Assembly (NCBI RefSeq): GCF_027706725.1
Contig: NZ_JAQFWQ010000025.1
Span: forward strand, 1 to 64,000
Origin: Nocardiopsis endophytica
GTDB taxonomy: Bacteria; Actinomycetota; Actinomycetes; Streptosporangiales; Streptosporangiaceae
DNA length: 64,000 bases
Direction: 5' to 3'
Below are positions 43,215-52,547 of this stretch, piece after piece. How positions within the stretch are numbered: position 1 is the first letter of the stretch; each line of letters begins with the position of its first letter. The notes under the pieces are model-generated. The model was given only the letters and a program-made list of their open reading frames with translations, was not told where the DNA came from and made no database searches. The translations under genes were made by a program, and so were the position numbers.

Positions 43215-44840
43215 ATGGCCGGCCCCAGCGCTGACGGCATCCCGGCGCCCCCTCGCGCCCGCCCCGCTGGCCCCCCGGTCGTCGTGTCCGTCACTCCCGG
43301 CATGAGCACTTCCATGATCGAGCCGGGCGCGCGGCTCGCAGGCCGCTACCGCCTTGACGAACTGGTGAGCCAGACCGAAGGCGCCTCCTTCTGGAAGGCC
43401 ACCGACGAGACGCTCGCCCGCCTCGTCGCCGTGTGGACCTTCACGGAGGGCTTCCCGCGAACCGGGGACGCCGTCCGCGCCGCCCGCGCCACCAGCCGCA
43501 TCGCCGACTCCCGTGTCACCCAGGTCTTCGACGCCGACGACACGGGGACCACCCCCTACGTGGTCGAGGAGTGGGTCGTCGGCCAGTCCCTCACCGACCT
43601 GCTCAAGCAGGGGCCGCTGCAGCCCGAGCGGGCCGCCGGCCTGGTCGCCGAGGCCGCCGAGACCCTGGCCACGGCCAACGCCACCGGCCTGTTCCACCTC
43701 AACCTCACCCCCGACAAGCTCATCTGGAGCGTCGGCGGCGCGGTCAAGCTCACCGGCATCGGGGTGGACGCCGCACTGCGCGGCATCGCCGCCGAGCACC
43801 CGGCCCGCGAGGACGCCCAGGGCCTGGGCCGCCTGCTGTACGCGGCCCTCACCGGGCACTGGCCCGGCCCCGGCCGGGTGGAGCTGCCCCCGGCGCCGCT
43901 GGTCGACGGGGTGCCGCGGCGCCCCGCCCTGGTCGCCGACGGCGTCCCGCCGCGCTTCGACGAGCTGGTGGGGCGCTCGGCGTTCCAGGCCCCGGTCGGG
44001 CCGGGGCCGGTGGGCAGCGCCCGGGAGCTGGCCGAGGCGCTGGCCGACGTGCCGCGCCTGGTGCCCATCCCCGTCTCCCCCGCCGCCGCCCCGGCGGCGC
44101 CCCCGCCCGAGCGCGGCACCTCCCGCAACACCGGGCAGATGCCCTCCACCGACCACCGCTCCGGCGGCGGCCGCGGACGGGACCGCGGGGGCCGCTCCCG
44201 CGAGTACGGCGACGACCGCCCGCCCGGCGGCGGCAACCGCACCCTGGTCCGGGTGCTGATGGGCGCCGCCGCGCTGATCGTGTTCGTCGGCGTCGTCGTC
44301 GGCGCCTGGCACTTCGGCTCCGCCATGAACACCGGGGACACCCCGGAGGGCACCGAGACCGGCAGCAGCTCCGACGACGGCGGCTCCGACCAGGAGGCGC
44401 AGATCACGGCCCTGAAGCCGGAGGGCGCCGAGATCATCACCGACACCGGCGACGCCGACCACGCCGACAAGGCCGGGTTCACCATCGACGGCGACCCGTC
44501 CACCTCGTGGAACACCTCCACCTACAAGGGCGAGGACTTCGGCCGGCTCAAGTCCGGCATCGGCGTGCTCGTCGACATGGGCGGGCCGGTCGAACTGCAC
44601 AGCGCCGACATCGACGTCGGCCCGGGCGGCAGCGGGCTGGAGCTGCGCGTCGGCGACGAGAAGTCGCTCGACGCCCTGCAGCCCGTGGGCGAGGCCTCCG
44701 GCGCCTCCGGCCCCACCACCATCGAGCCCGACGACCCTGCCAAGGGTCGCTACGTGCTCGTATGGTTCACTGATATCCCCCAGGTCGACGGTGGATGGCG
44801 GGGGAGCATCAACGAGATAGAACTGCACGGGAAATCGTGA
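43215..44840 (+). CDS. Membrane pseudokinase with extracellular discoidin-like domain
   Basis: 541 aa. Kinase-like domain (about 40-285) with catalytic residues lost: the VAIK lysine is Trp (VAVW), HRD is HLNLTPDK and DFG is TGIG. A Pro/Arg-rich linker, one membrane helix (near 350-372, VLMGAAALIVFVGVVVGAW) and an extracellular jelly-roll domain follow (DGDPSTSWNTSTY; LVDMGGPVELHSADIDVG). It resembles the pseudokinase part of mycobacterial MviN, which binds a FHA protein and is thought to control MurJ. Start ATG 43215 or a later Met. Confidence 0.85.
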   Translation: MAGPSADGIPAPPRARPAGPPVVVSVTPGMSTSMIEPGARLAGRYRLDELVSQTEGASFWKATDETLARLVAVWTFTEGFPRTGDAVRAARATSRIADSRVTQVFDADDTGTTPYVVEEWVVGQSLTDLLKQGPLQPERAAGLVAEAAETLATANATGLFHLNLTPDKLIWSVGGAVKLTGIGVDAALRGIAAEHPAREDAQGLGRLLYAALTGHWPGPGRVELPPAPLVDGVPRRPALVADGVPPRFDELVGRSAFQAPVGPGPVGSARELAEALADVPRLVPIPVSPAAAPAAPPPERGTSRNTGQMPSTDHRSGGGRGRDRGGRSREYGDDRPPGGGNRTLVRVLMGAAALIVFVGVVVGAWHFGSAMNTGDTPEGTETGSSSDDGGSDQEAQITALKPEGAEIITDTGDADHADKAGFTIDGDPSTSWNTSTYKGEDFGRLKSGIGVLVDMGGPVELHSADIDVGPGGSGLELRVGDEKSLDALQPVGEASGASGPTTIEPDDPAKGRYVLVWFTDIPQVDGGWRGSINEIELHGKS

Positions 44841-45475
44841 CGAGGGTGATGGACGCAGTCCAAGAGCTCCCCGACAAGGAGCTGTTGTCCAGACACGCTC
44901 GCGGTGACGAGAAGGCGTTCGACGAACTGGTCCGCCGCCACCGCGAGCGCATGTGGGCTGTCGCGATCCGCGTGCTGGGCGACCCCGAAGAGGCCGCCGA
45001 CGCGCTGCAGGACGCCTTCCTGTCCGCCTTCCGCGCCGCCGGCCGGTTCCGCGGCGAGGCGCAGGTGAGCACCTGGCTGCACCGGATCGTGGTGAACGCC
45101 TGCCACGACCGGATGCGCCGCCGCATGGTGCGCCCCGCGGTGCCCACCGACGATGCCACGCTCGACGTGCTCTCCAACGAGCGCGCCAAGGCGACCGCCT
45201 CCGTGCCCGACCCGGCCGGGCGCAGCGACTCCCGGATGGACGTCCACGCCGCCCTGGAGCAGATCCCGCCCGAGCAGCGGCTGGCGCTGGTGCTCGTGGA
45301 CATGATGGGCTACCGCGTCGACGAGGCCGCCGGGATCCTCGAGGTGGCCCCCGGCACGGTCAAGAGCCGCTGCGCCCGGGGCCGCGCGAGACTTCTTCCC
45401 TATCTGGCGCACCTGCGGAACCCTGAACGCCCCCGAGACGTCACATCCCCGAGAGGAGGTGACGGGAGACCGTGA
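44837..45475 (+). CDS. sigM: ECF sigma factor, SigM type
   Basis: 212 aa. Region 2 (FDELVRRHRERMWAVAIRVL; DPEEAADALQDAFLSAFR) and region 4 (ALEQIPPEQRLALVLVDMMG; EAAGILEVAPGTVKSRCARG) are intact, and an acidic linker joins them. GTG 44837 overlaps the stop of the pseudokinase (GTGA); other starts, GTG 44846 and ATG 44849, are close. It overlaps the anti-sigma gene by 4 nt. Same order as sigM-anti-sigma-trxB-trxA in mycobacteria and Streptomyces. Confidence 0.94.
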   Translation: MTRVMDAVQELPDKELLSRHARGDEKAFDELVRRHRERMWAVAIRVLGDPEEAADALQDAFLSAFRAAGRFRGEAQVSTWLHRIVVNACHDRMRRRMVRPAVPTDDATLDVLSNERAKATASVPDPAGRSDSRMDVHAALEQIPPEQRLALVLVDMMGYRVDEAAGILEVAPGTVKSRCARGRARLLPYLAHLRNPERPRDVTSPRGGDGRP

Positions 45476-46416
45476 CGTCTCATGTGGACGCGGAGACTCT
45501 CGCGTTGTCGCTCGAAGGGCTACTCGACGACGAGGAAGAGCACTCCGTCCGGACTCACGTGGCCGGATGCTCCCAGTGCGCCGAGATCCGGGAGGCACTG
45601 GGCGAGGTCTCCGGCCTATTGGCGGAGGAACCGGTCCCGCCACTTCCCGATACGGTTTCGGCCCGCCTGGACGAGGCGATACGCGCGGAGCGGCAGGCCC
45701 AGGCCTCCGGCGGCGGCACCCCATCAGCCGCCGAGGGGGACGGGGACGACCGCGACGAGCGGGAGGACCGGCAGGAAGTGGGCCCGGACGGGCCGGGCGG
45801 TGCCGTCGACGGCGAGGCCGCCGAGGAACTGCGCTCGCGCGCGGCCGAGGTGGTCCCGATGCGCCGGCGCGGAGCCGCCCGTTGGATGCCCTACATCGCC
45901 GCGGCCGCGGCCGCCGTCTTCGTGATCGGCGGAGGCGCGGCGCTGCTGCGCGGGATGGACGGGGGTGCGGACGGCTCGGGCGGCGTCCAGGCGCAGAACG
46001 ACCAGCCGCACGCCGTCAAGGAGCCCGCCCCGGTGCTCGTGGAGAGCGGGACCGCCTACACGCCGGAGGGCCTGGAGGGCCAGGCGGGCGACGTGCTGTC
46101 GCTGGCCGCTCCGGAGCTGCCGCCGCAAGGCGCTGAGAGCGACGAGGAGGCGCCGGAGATCTCGGCCCTGCCCAGCCCCTCGGAGAACCCCTCCGGGGTC
46201 TCCACGTGCGTCGAGGGGCTCACCGGGGACGGTGAGCGCACGCCGCTCGTGGACGTGGCCACCTACACGGCCGACGGCGGCGCCGCCGTGCCGGCGTGGG
46301 TGCTGTACACCGAGGACGCCTCCGGCTCCTACACGGTGTCCGTGGTCTCGCCGGAATGCGCCGGCGGCGCCCCGGAGGACGCGGTGCTGGACTCGGCCTC
46401 CGTTCCGGCCCCCTGA
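45472..46416 (+). CDS. Anti-sigma factor with zinc-finger ZAS domain
   Basis: 314 aa. ZAS zinc motif H29-x3-C33-x2-C36 (HVAGCSQC) within the first 40 residues, an acidic linker, one membrane helix near 145-165 (YIAAAAAAVFVIGGGAALL) and a secreted domain of about 150 residues. It should hold SigM at the membrane, with release by oxidation or proteolysis. GTG 45472 overlaps the sigM stop. Confidence 0.9.
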   Translation: MTSHVDAETLALSLEGLLDDEEEHSVRTHVAGCSQCAEIREALGEVSGLLAEEPVPPLPDTVSARLDEAIRAERQAQASGGGTPSAAEGDGDDRDEREDRQEVGPDGPGGAVDGEAAEELRSRAAEVVPMRRRGAARWMPYIAAAAAAVFVIGGGAALLRGMDGGADGSGGVQAQNDQPHAVKEPAPVLVESGTAYTPEGLEGQAGDVLSLAAPELPPQGAESDEEAPEISALPSPSENPSGVSTCVEGLTGDGERTPLVDVATYTADGGAAVPAWVLYTEDASGSYTVSVVSPECAGGAPEDAVLDSASVPAP

Positions 46417-46432
46417 CGACCGGACGACGACC

Positions 46433-46467
46433 GGACCCGGTGGCGGCGGTGCGCCGCCACCGGGTCC
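46433..46467 (+). terminator. Terminator after the sigM operon
   Basis: 15-bp perfect stem GGACCCGGTGGCGGC / GCCGCCACCGGGTCC with a GGTGC loop, 17 nt after the anti-sigma stop. Confidence 0.8.
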
Positions 46468-46666
46468 CACGAACGGGCCGCTGCACGTTCCCGCGGCCTT
46501 CCCCGGAGCACCCCGAACCGGCCCTTTCCCCTGCTCAGTGTCAGGTCACAGACGGGTCCGGCCCCTCCGGGAATGGGGGGCGCCTACCCTGTGTTGAGAG
46601 GAACGATCTACCCGCAGGGTCACGGGCGGCAGTGACCTCCCCTGAGCGAACGAAGGGCCGACGAGC

Positions 46667-47599
46667 GTGAGCGACGTCCGCAACGTAATCATCATCGGGA
46701 CCGGGCCTGCCGGATACACCGCGGCCATCTACGCCGCGCGCGCCTCGCTCGACCCCCTGGTCTTCGAGGGCTCCATCACCGCCGGCGGCGCGCTGATGAA
46801 CACCACCGAGGTCGACAACTTCCCCGGATTCCCCGACGGCATCATGGGGCCCGACCTCATGGACAACATGCGCAAGCAGGCCGAGCGCTTCGGGGCCGAA
46901 CTCGTCGCCGACGACGTGACCGAGGTCGACCTGGCCGCCGACCCCAAGGTGGTCAAGGTGGGCGATGAGACCCACCTGGCCAAGAGCGTCATCATCGCCA
47001 CCGGGTCCGGCTACCGGGAGCTGGGCGTCCCCGGGGAGAAGGAGTTCTCCGGGCGCGGCACCTCCTGGTGCGCCACCTGCGACGGGTTCTTCTTCCGCGA
47101 CAAGGACATCGTCGTGGTCGGCGGCGGCGACACCGCCATGGAGGAGGCCACCTTCCTCACCCGCTTCGCCAAGTCGGTGACGATCGTGCACCGCCGCGAC
47201 GAGCTGCGCGCCAGCAAGATCATGCAGCAGCGCGCCTTCGACAACGAGAAGATCCGCTTCATCTGGAACAGCGAGATCACCGAGGTCCTGGGCGAGGACA
47301 AGGTGAACGGCGTGCGCCTGCGCGACCGCGTCACCGGCCACGAGAGCACCCTGGACGTGGAGGGCGTCTTCGTCGCCATCGGCCACGACCCGCGGGTGGA
47401 GCTCTTCAAGGGCCAGCTCGACCTCGACTCCGAGGGCTACCTGGCGGTGGAGGCCCCCACCACCCGGACCCGTCTGCCGGGCGTGTTCGCCTGCGGCGAC
47501 GTGGTCGACCACACCTACCGGCAGGCGATCACCGCGGCCGGCACCGGGTGCTCGGCCGCCATGGACACCGAGAAGTACCTGGAGAGCCTCAACGACTGA
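46667..47599 (+). CDS. trxB: Thioredoxin-disulfide reductase
   Basis: 310 aa flavoprotein. FAD site [16 protein letters not shown], redox pair CATC ([12 protein letters not shown]), NADPH site [14 protein letters not shown], and C-terminal FAD motif [10 protein letters not shown]. Reduces thioredoxin with NADPH. The product of trxA lies 64 nt downstream. GTG 46667. Confidence 0.97.
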   Translation: MSDVRNVIIIGTGPAGYTAAIYAARASLDPLVFEGSITAGGALMNTTEVDNFPGFPDGIMGPDLMDNMRKQAERFGAELVADDVTEVDLAADPKVVKVGDETHLAKSVIIATGSGYRELGVPGEKEFSGRGTSWCATCDGFFFRDKDIVVVGGGDTAMEEATFLTRFAKSVTIVHRRDELRASKIMQQRAFDNEKIRFIWNSEITEVLGEDKVNGVRLRDRVTGHESTLDVEGVFVAIGHDPRVELFKGQLDLDSEGYLAVEAPTTRTRLPGVFACGDVVDHTYRQAITAAGTGCSAAMDTEKYLESLND

Positions 47600-47663
47600 C
47601 CGGAGCGCTCCGGCGCCCTCCGGCCGAACGACGTCCCCAGCCGATCTGTGAGGAGTGAACGAC

Positions 47664-47987
47664 GTGGCGGACCTGAAGCACGTCACCGACGCGACCTTCG
47701 AGGAGGAGGTCCTCAAGAGCGACAAGCCGGTGCTGGTCGACTTCTGGGCCGAATGGTGCGGCCCCTGCCGCCAGGTCGCCCCGATCCTTGAGGAGCTCGC
47801 CAAGGAGTACGGCGACAAGCTGAGCATCGTCAAGCTCAACATCGACGAGCAGCCGAACACCACGCGTGAGTACGGGATCATGCAGATCCCCACGATGAAC
47901 GTGTACAAGGACGGCGAGGTCGTCAAGCAGATCATGGGCGCCAAGCCCAAGCGCGCTCTGCTGAAGGACCTCGAAGGCATCATCTGA
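47664..47987 (+). CDS. trxA: Thioredoxin
   Basis: 107 aa with WAEWCGPC at the active site and the cis-Pro in MQIPTMNVYKDGE. GTG 47664 is chosen: GAGGAG ends 8 nt before it, whereas the in-frame GTG at 47655 overlaps the ribosome site. Cytosolic disulfide reductase for ribonucleotide reductase and other partners. Confidence 0.96.
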   Translation: MADLKHVTDATFEEEVLKSDKPVLVDFWAEWCGPCRQVAPILEELAKEYGDKLSIVKLNIDEQPNTTREYGIMQIPTMNVYKDGEVVKQIMGAKPKRALLKDLEGII

Positions 47988-48031
47988 CGATCGAGGCGCG
48001 CCGGGCGGTGCCCGGCACTCTGCGGAAGGTG

Positions 48032-48067
48032 CGGAGGGCCCACGGGGATGTCCCCGTGGGCCCTCCG
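48032..48067 (+). terminator. Terminator of trxB-trxA
   Basis: Perfect 16-bp stem CGGAGGGCCCACGGGG / CCCCGTGGGCCCTCCG with an ATGT loop. Confidence 0.88.
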
Positions 48068-48234
48068 CCGTTCTCACGCCGTCACGCGGTGCGGAGGCGC
48101 CCCGAGCGGTCGCGGGGTCGGCGCCCCGTGCGCGTGGAGGAAGCGCGTCAGCGACGGGGCGCTCAGGGCTGCACGTGACCGCACTTGACCGCGCTGGGCG
48201 GCACCGGGCGGCGCCGGGCATTGCGGGGGGCGCC

Positions 48235-48248
48235 GTTTCACGTGAAAC
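48235..48248. promoter_or_regulatory. parS site 1 (perfect)
   Basis: GTTTCACGTGAAAC, the actinobacterial ParB-binding palindrome, in intergenic DNA 1.6 kb from parB. Confidence 0.93.
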
Positions 48249-48414
48249 ACGGCCCCGCGCCCCTCCCGGGGGAAGGGAGGGCTCCGGCGGTTCCGGCGCC
48301 TGCTCCGCGCGCCTGCCGCCCGCCGTCGCCGCTCTCCGGCCTCTGCGCGGACGGGGGCGCGTCCCGGCGAGCGCGTCCTGGCGGGCGCCCTGTCGCCTGA
48401 CCGCTCTCCTGCCA

Positions 48415-48477
48415 TGGCGCCGTACCGCTCTGGCGCCGTACCGCTCTGGCGCTCTACCGCTGTGACGCCCTGTCGAC
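48415..48477. repeat. 16-bp tandem repeat
   Basis: TGGCGCCGTACCGCTC twice exactly (48415-48446), a third unit with three changes, and a degenerate fourth that runs into CCTGTCGACTTCTC. Confidence 0.75.
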
Positions 48478-48484
48478 TTCTCGC

Positions 48485-49597
48485 TCAACCGACCGGTGCG
48501 GACAGGCGGTCGCGCACCTCCCAGAACCGCGCGGCGAAGGCGTCTCCCGGACAAGCGGTCCCGCCCCAGTCGCGGTGCATCGCCACCGCGTGGACCTCCC
48601 GGGAGGCGCCGCTGACCGGATTGGCGTAACGGACGCGGGAGGACGGGTCCACCCCGCTGAGGGCGCACAGGGTGCGCACCGTCCGCACCAGCGCGTCCCG
48701 CGCCGCGCGGCTCGGCATGGCCGAGGTGTAGTCGCCCAGCAGGCAGATTCCGATGTTCCCCGCGTTGTGGCCGACGGCGTGGGCACCGGTGACGCACCGG
48801 GCCGATCCCGGTACGGGGACATCGGAGAACACCGGCAGCGGGCCGCCGGTCGCCCTCCCCTCGTACACCGTGCCCTCGGGGTCGATCAGCAGGTGGTATC
48901 CGATGTCGGCCCACCCGTTCTCCACGGTGTGCAGCCAGTAGATCGCCCGCATCGTCTCGCGCGGGTCCGCCGCCACCGGCATCGCCGCGTGGTGCACCGT
49001 CACCACCTGGACAGGATGGGAGCCGCCGTCCACGTCGCCGCGCAACCCCTCGTCGGCGCCCCATCCGGCCCGGGTGACGTAGGGAAGCGGGAGCGCCCCG
49101 GAGACGCCGCCGGTCTCCAGCAGCCCGTGTCCGGCTCCGCTCATCCGTCGCCTCCTGCCGCTGCGCGTGTCGATGGCCGCCGTCTCCACGGCGTCCTGCC
49201 CCTCCATCTCCACCTCGTACCCGGTGGCGCCGGGCGGCGCCTGCAGCAGTGCACCGCCCTCCTGCCCACCGTCGGTCCCGTGGCCGCCCACCCGCACCGG
49301 CCTCCAGGGGCCTGGGCCGTCCGGTCCGGTGAACCGCACCCGCCCCTCCCCCGTGCCCCCTGCGGGCAGCACGGCGACGTGGTCGAAGGCGCCGTGGGGT
49401 GTGACCGGTGCGCCGGCCGCCGCCAGGCGCTCCACACCCGTCCGGGGGAAGTCGCTCTCGCCCGCGAGCACCCTCGCCGCCGCGGCGGTTCCCCGACCGC
49501 CGCCCAGCAGCCGGTCCCCCAGTACCAGCGCCGCCGCCCCGGCACCGGCCGCCACCAACCTCCGCCTGCGCACCATGGCCCCGTCCATCCCCGCCAC
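48485..49597 (-). CDS. Secreted PGRP-fold N-acetylmuramoyl-L-alanine amidase
   Basis: Up to 370 aa. Arg-rich signal (VRRRRLVAAGAGAAALVLG), an N-terminal beta-sandwich-like domain (residues 40-170) and a PGRP amidase domain (about 175-365). Zinc ligands: His in VVTVHHAAM and His in VAMHRDWGG with Cys in TACPGD. Tyr in GYHLLIDPEGTVYEG is the conserved active-site region. The start is uncertain: GTG 49597, ATG 49588 or ATG 49576 (which begins MVRRRR). Divides wall peptides from glycans; second such enzyme in the window. Confidence 0.9.
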   Translation of the reverse strand: MAGMDGAMVRRRRLVAAGAGAAALVLGDRLLGGGRGTAAAARVLAGESDFPRTGVERLAAAGAPVTPHGAFDHVAVLPAGGTGEGRVRFTGPDGPGPWRPVRVGGHGTDGGQEGGALLQAPPGATGYEVEMEGQDAVETAAIDTRSGRRRRMSGAGHGLLETGGVSGALPLPYVTRAGWGADEGLRGDVDGGSHPVQVVTVHHAAMPVAADPRETMRAIYWLHTVENGWADIGYHLLIDPEGTVYEGRATGGPLPVFSDVPVPGSARCVTGAHAVGHNAGNIGICLLGDYTSAMPSRAARDALVRTVRTLCALSGVDPSSRVRYANPVSGASREVHAVAMHRDWGGTACPGDAFAARFWEVRDRLSAPVG

Positions 49598-49605
49598 TCG
49601 AACGT

Positions 49606-49644
49606 CGAGGCCCGGACCTCCGTCGTGCGGAGGGCCGGGCCTCG
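49606..49644 (-). terminator. Large hairpin between parB and the amidase
   Basis: CGAGGCCCGG (49606-49615) pairs with CCGGGCCTCG, and inside CCTCCG pairs with CGGAGG, a near-perfect 16-pair stem. It could end the parAB transcript; it also lies in the amidase leader. Confidence 0.65.
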
Positions 49645-49726
49645 GCCGGGGTGGACACCCCGGCGGTCAGGAGTCTAGGGAGCGGGTGGGCCGCATCGCA
49701 GGGAATCGGCCGCATTCGCGCCCGGT

Positions 49727-49740
49727 GTTTCACGGGAAAC
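49727..49740. promoter_or_regulatory. parS-like site 2 (one mismatch)
   Basis: GTTTCACGGGAAAC, with central T changed to G, between parB and the amidase. Identical to the variant at 51797. Confidence 0.8.
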
Positions 49741-49883
49741 ATCGGACACGGGGCCCTGGAAGGCGACATGTCGACCTGCGGCCCAATCGATAGGCGGCCC
49801 AGTCGATGGACGGTCCTGTCGGCGGAGCGACAGGACCACCCGGCGACGCGGGCCGCATGCCCGCGGACGTCCCGTCCGTACCG

Positions 49884-50825
49884 CTAGCCGTCCTCGGGCG
49901 CCATCGCGGCGATGATCCGCTCCAGGTCCTCCTTGGTGGCGAATTCGACCACGATCTTGCCCTTGTTCTTGCCCATGTCGACCTTCACCCGGGTGTCGAA
50001 GCGGTCGGAGAGCAGCCCCGCCAGCTCGTCCATCTCCGGGTCGGCCGCGCGGGCGGCCGCACGCCGCTTCTTCGGCTTCTCCTCCTCGGTCTCACCGAGG
50101 GCGATCAGCTCCTCCAGCGCGCGGACCGACAACCCCTCCTCGACGATGCGGCGGGCGAGGTGGTCCTGGGCCGCCGAGTCCTCCACGGAGAGCAGCGCCC
50201 GAGCGTGCCCGGCGCTGATCACCGATGCGGCCACCCGCCGCTGAACCGCCGGGGAGAGGTTGAGCAGGCGCAGGGTGTTGGTGATGTGCGGGCGGGAGCG
50301 CCCGATGCGCCGCGCCAGCTCCTCGTGCGTGGTGCCGAAGTCGTCGAGGAGCTGCTGGTAGGCGGCGGCCTCCTCCAGGGGGTTGAGCTGCTGCCGGTGC
50401 AGGTTCTCCAGAAGCGCGTCCCGCAGCAGTTCATCGTCGCCGGTCTCCCGGACGATTGCGGGGATGCGGTCGAGCCCGACCTCCTTGCTGGCGCGCCACC
50501 GCCGCTCCCCCATGATCAGCTCGTAGTCGTCCGGCCCGACGCGCCGCACCACGATCGGCTGGAGCAGCCCCACCTCGGCGATGGAGGCGCGGAGCTCGTC
50601 CAGCGCCTCCTCGTCGAAGTGCTGCCGCGGCTGGCGCGGGTTGGGGGTCACCGCGGAGAGGGGGATCTCCTCCAGGTACGCGCCGTCGACGACGGCCCCG
50701 CGGTCGGCACCGCGGTCCGCCGCGCCGTCTCCACCGCCCTCCGAGGACTCCCCCGGGGCCGCAACCGGCCCTTGCGGGATGAGCGCCCCCAGCCCCTTGC
50801 CAAGACCCCGCCGCTGCTGGCTCAC
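49884..50825 (-). CDS. parB: Chromosome-partitioning protein ParB
   Basis: 313 aa. N-terminal leader ([17 protein letters not shown]), CTP/clamp motifs GERRWRAS and [16 protein letters not shown], a helix-turn-helix ([19 protein letters not shown]) and a C-terminal dimer domain. Binds parS and slides as a CTP-gated clamp, condensing the origin region. Starts 22 nt after parA; six parS-like sites surround it. Confidence 0.97.
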   Translation of the reverse strand: MSQQRRGLGKGLGALIPQGPVAAPGESSEGGGDGAADRGADRGAVVDGAYLEEIPLSAVTPNPRQPRQHFDEEALDELRASIAEVGLLQPIVVRRVGPDDYELIMGERRWRASKEVGLDRIPAIVRETGDDELLRDALLENLHRQQLNPLEEAAAYQQLLDDFGTTHEELARRIGRSRPHITNTLRLLNLSPAVQRRVAASVISAGHARALLSVEDSAAQDHLARRIVEEGLSVRALEELIALGETEEEKPKKRRAAARAADPEMDELAGLLSDRFDTRVKVDMGKNKGKIVVEFATKEDLERIIAAMAPEDG

Positions 50826-50847
50826 CGACGTCTCCCTTCCTCAAGCC

Positions 50848-51849
50848 TCACTGGACTGCGGCGCCCGCCTCGGCCCGGTAGGCGATCTCCCGGGCGGCCT
50901 CCATATAGGCGACCGCGCCGGTGGATCCCGGATCGTAGGTCATCACGGACTGCCCGTAGCTGGGCGCTTCGGAGACGCGGACACTGCGGGGCACCAATGT
51001 CTTGAGTACCAGATCCCCGAAGTGCTGGCGGACCTCGTCGGCGACCTGTGAAGCCAGCCGGGTGCGGCCGTCGTACATCGTCAGCACGATGGTGGAGATC
51101 TCCAGCGAGGGGTTCAGGTGCGACTTGACCAGGTCGACGTTGCGCAGCAGCTGCCCCAGCCCCTCCAGCGCGTAGTACTCGCACTGGATCGGGATGAGCA
51201 CCTCCTCGGCGGCCACCATGGCGTTCACGGTGAGCAGCCCCAGCGACGGCGGGCAGTCGATGAGGATGTAGTCGAGCTCACTGCTGTCGTAGGCGGCGAA
51301 GGCGCGCTTGAGCCGCGCCTCCCGGGCCACCAGCGAGACCAGTTCGATCTCGGCGCCGGCCAGGTCGATGGTGGCGGGGACGCACCACAGGTTGGGGATG
51401 TCCGGAACCGGGCGGGCCAGGTCGCGCAGGCCGGCGTCCTCCACCAGGCAGTGGTAGATGGACCGGGAGTCCTGTTCCCGTTCCATGCCCAGCGCGGTGG
51501 AGGCGTTCCCCTGGGGGTCGAGGTCGACCACCATCACCCGCTGGCCGTGCATGGCCAGCGAGGCGGCGAGGTTGACCGTGGTGGTCGTCTTGCCGACGCC
51601 GCCCTTCTGGTTGGCGACGCCGATGACGCGGCAGGAGCGGGGGCGGGGCCAGGTGTCCTCCCCATACCCCCGCACGCTCATCGCGGCCTGGGCGGCGCGG
51701 GCGATCGGCGTATCGAAGACATCGTCGGCCGTGCCGATCTCGGTTTCACGTGAAACAGGGCCGTCGGGGTGCAGGTCTCGGGGCGACCAGCTCGGCGTTT
51801 CACGGGAAACATCGACGTCGCCATGGTTCTCGGGCACGAATGAGTTCAC
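50848..51849 (-). CDS. parA: Chromosome-partitioning ATPase ParA
   Basis: 333 aa with the deviant Walker A NQKGGVGKTTTTVN (near 80-93), DLDPQGNAST and DYILIDCPPS. The first 72 residues are a variable leader whose DNA contains two parS sites, each read as VSRET (residues 14-18 and 32-36). ATG 51849 overlaps the rsmG stop by 4 nt. A later start (such as Met 57) would drop the parS-coding part, so the start is not certain. Confidence 0.95.
   Translation of the reverse strand: MNSFVPENHGDVDVSRETPSWSPRDLHPDGPVSRETEIGTADDVFDTPIARAAQAAMSVRGYGEDTWPRPRSCRVIGVANQKGGVGKTTTTVNLAASLAMHGQRVMVVDLDPQGNASTALGMEREQDSRSIYHCLVEDAGLRDLARPVPDIPNLWCVPATIDLAGAEIELVSLVAREARLKRAFAAYDSSELDYILIDCPPSLGLLTVNAMVAAEEVLIPIQCEYYALEGLGQLLRNVDLVKSHLNPSLEISTIVLTMYDGRTRLASQVADEVRQHFGDLVLKTLVPRSVRVSEAPSYGQSVMTYDPGSTGAVAYMEAAREIAYRAEAGAAVQ
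51743..51756. promoter_or_regulatory. parS site 3 (perfect), inside parA
   Basis: GTTTCACGTGAAAC within codons 32-36 of parA as annotated. Confidence 0.92.
51797..51810. promoter_or_regulatory. parS-like site 4 (one mismatch), inside parA
   Basis: GTTTCACGGGAAAC within codons 14-18 of parA, 54 bp from site 3 (five helical turns apart). Confidence 0.82.
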
Positions 51850-52547
51850 CTCTTCCGTCCGCGCTTCTTCCTTCCGGCCGCGGCGCGTCGCGACGGGTGC
51901 GGGCGCTCGGTCTCGGAGGTCACCGTGACGCGAACGACCGTGGTAGCGGGGTCGACTTTACCGCTCCCCACCCGGATCACATCGGCGGCGCAGGGGCGCA
52001 GCGCGGACAATTCCTTACGCGCCGACTCCAGTTCACTCTCCGCCTGCTCCCCCTTCAGGGCGAGCAGGCTGCCATCCTTGCGCAGCAGCGGCAGCGCCCA
52101 CCCGGCGAGCCGGGTCAGCGGTGCCACCGCACGGGCGGTGACGATGTCCGCGGCCAGGCCCTTCTGCTCCTCGGCCCGGCCGCGCTCCACCCGTACGTTC
52201 TCCAGCTCCAGCTCCGCGACCACCTCGCGCAGGAAGACCGTGCGCCTCAGCAGCGGCTCCAGCAGGACCACCGAGACGTCCGGGCGCAGGATGCCCAGCA
52301 CCACCCCGGGCAGCCCGGCGCCCGAGCCCACGTCCACGAGGTCGGCGCCGTGCGGGACCAGCTCCTCCACCACGGCGCAGTTGAGGATGTGCCGCTCCCA
52401 CAGCCGCGGCACCTCCCGCGGCCCGATGAGTCCCCGCTCCACCCCGGCCCCGGCGAGCAGCTCCGCATACCGTCCGGCCGTCTCGATGCGGTCTCCGAAC
52501 AGCGCGACCGCCGTCTCGGGCATGCGATGGTCAGCGCCGGAGGTCAT
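51846..52547 (-). CDS. rsmG: 16S rRNA (guanine527-N7)-methyltransferase
   Basis: 233 aa; SAM motif VDVGSGAGLPGVVLGI and LLEPLLRRTVFLREVV are typical of RsmG/GidB. Loss is known in other species to give low-level streptomycin resistance. The C-terminal 25 residues are basic (RRAAAGRKKRGRKR). Overlaps parA by 4 nt; GTG/ATG 52547. Confidence 0.96.
   Translation of the reverse strand: MTSGADHRMPETAVALFGDRIETAGRYAELLAGAGVERGLIGPREVPRLWERHILNCAVVEELVPHGADLVDVGSGAGLPGVVLGILRPDVSVVLLEPLLRRTVFLREVVAELELENVRVERGRAEEQKGLAADIVTARAVAPLTRLAGWALPLLRKDGSLLALKGEQAESELESARKELSALRPCAADVIRVGSGKVDPATTVVRVTVTSETERPHPSRRAAAGRKKRGRKR

Larger units (their letters stand above)
48068..48484. other. Gene-free stretch with parS and tandem repeats
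   Basis: Between convergent trxA and the amidase gene. Holds a perfect parS (48235-48248) and a 16-bp tandem repeat (48415-48477). Open frames here have no family resemblance. Confidence 0.6.

Noticed and set aside
48074-48415. 113-codon minus-strand frame between trxA and the amidase
   Set aside because: Arg/Ala/Pro-rich, runs through a parS site, no ribosome site and no family resemblance.
48415-48477. CRISPR-like array
   Set aside because: Units are 16 bp and directly abut with no spacers; no cas genes in the window.
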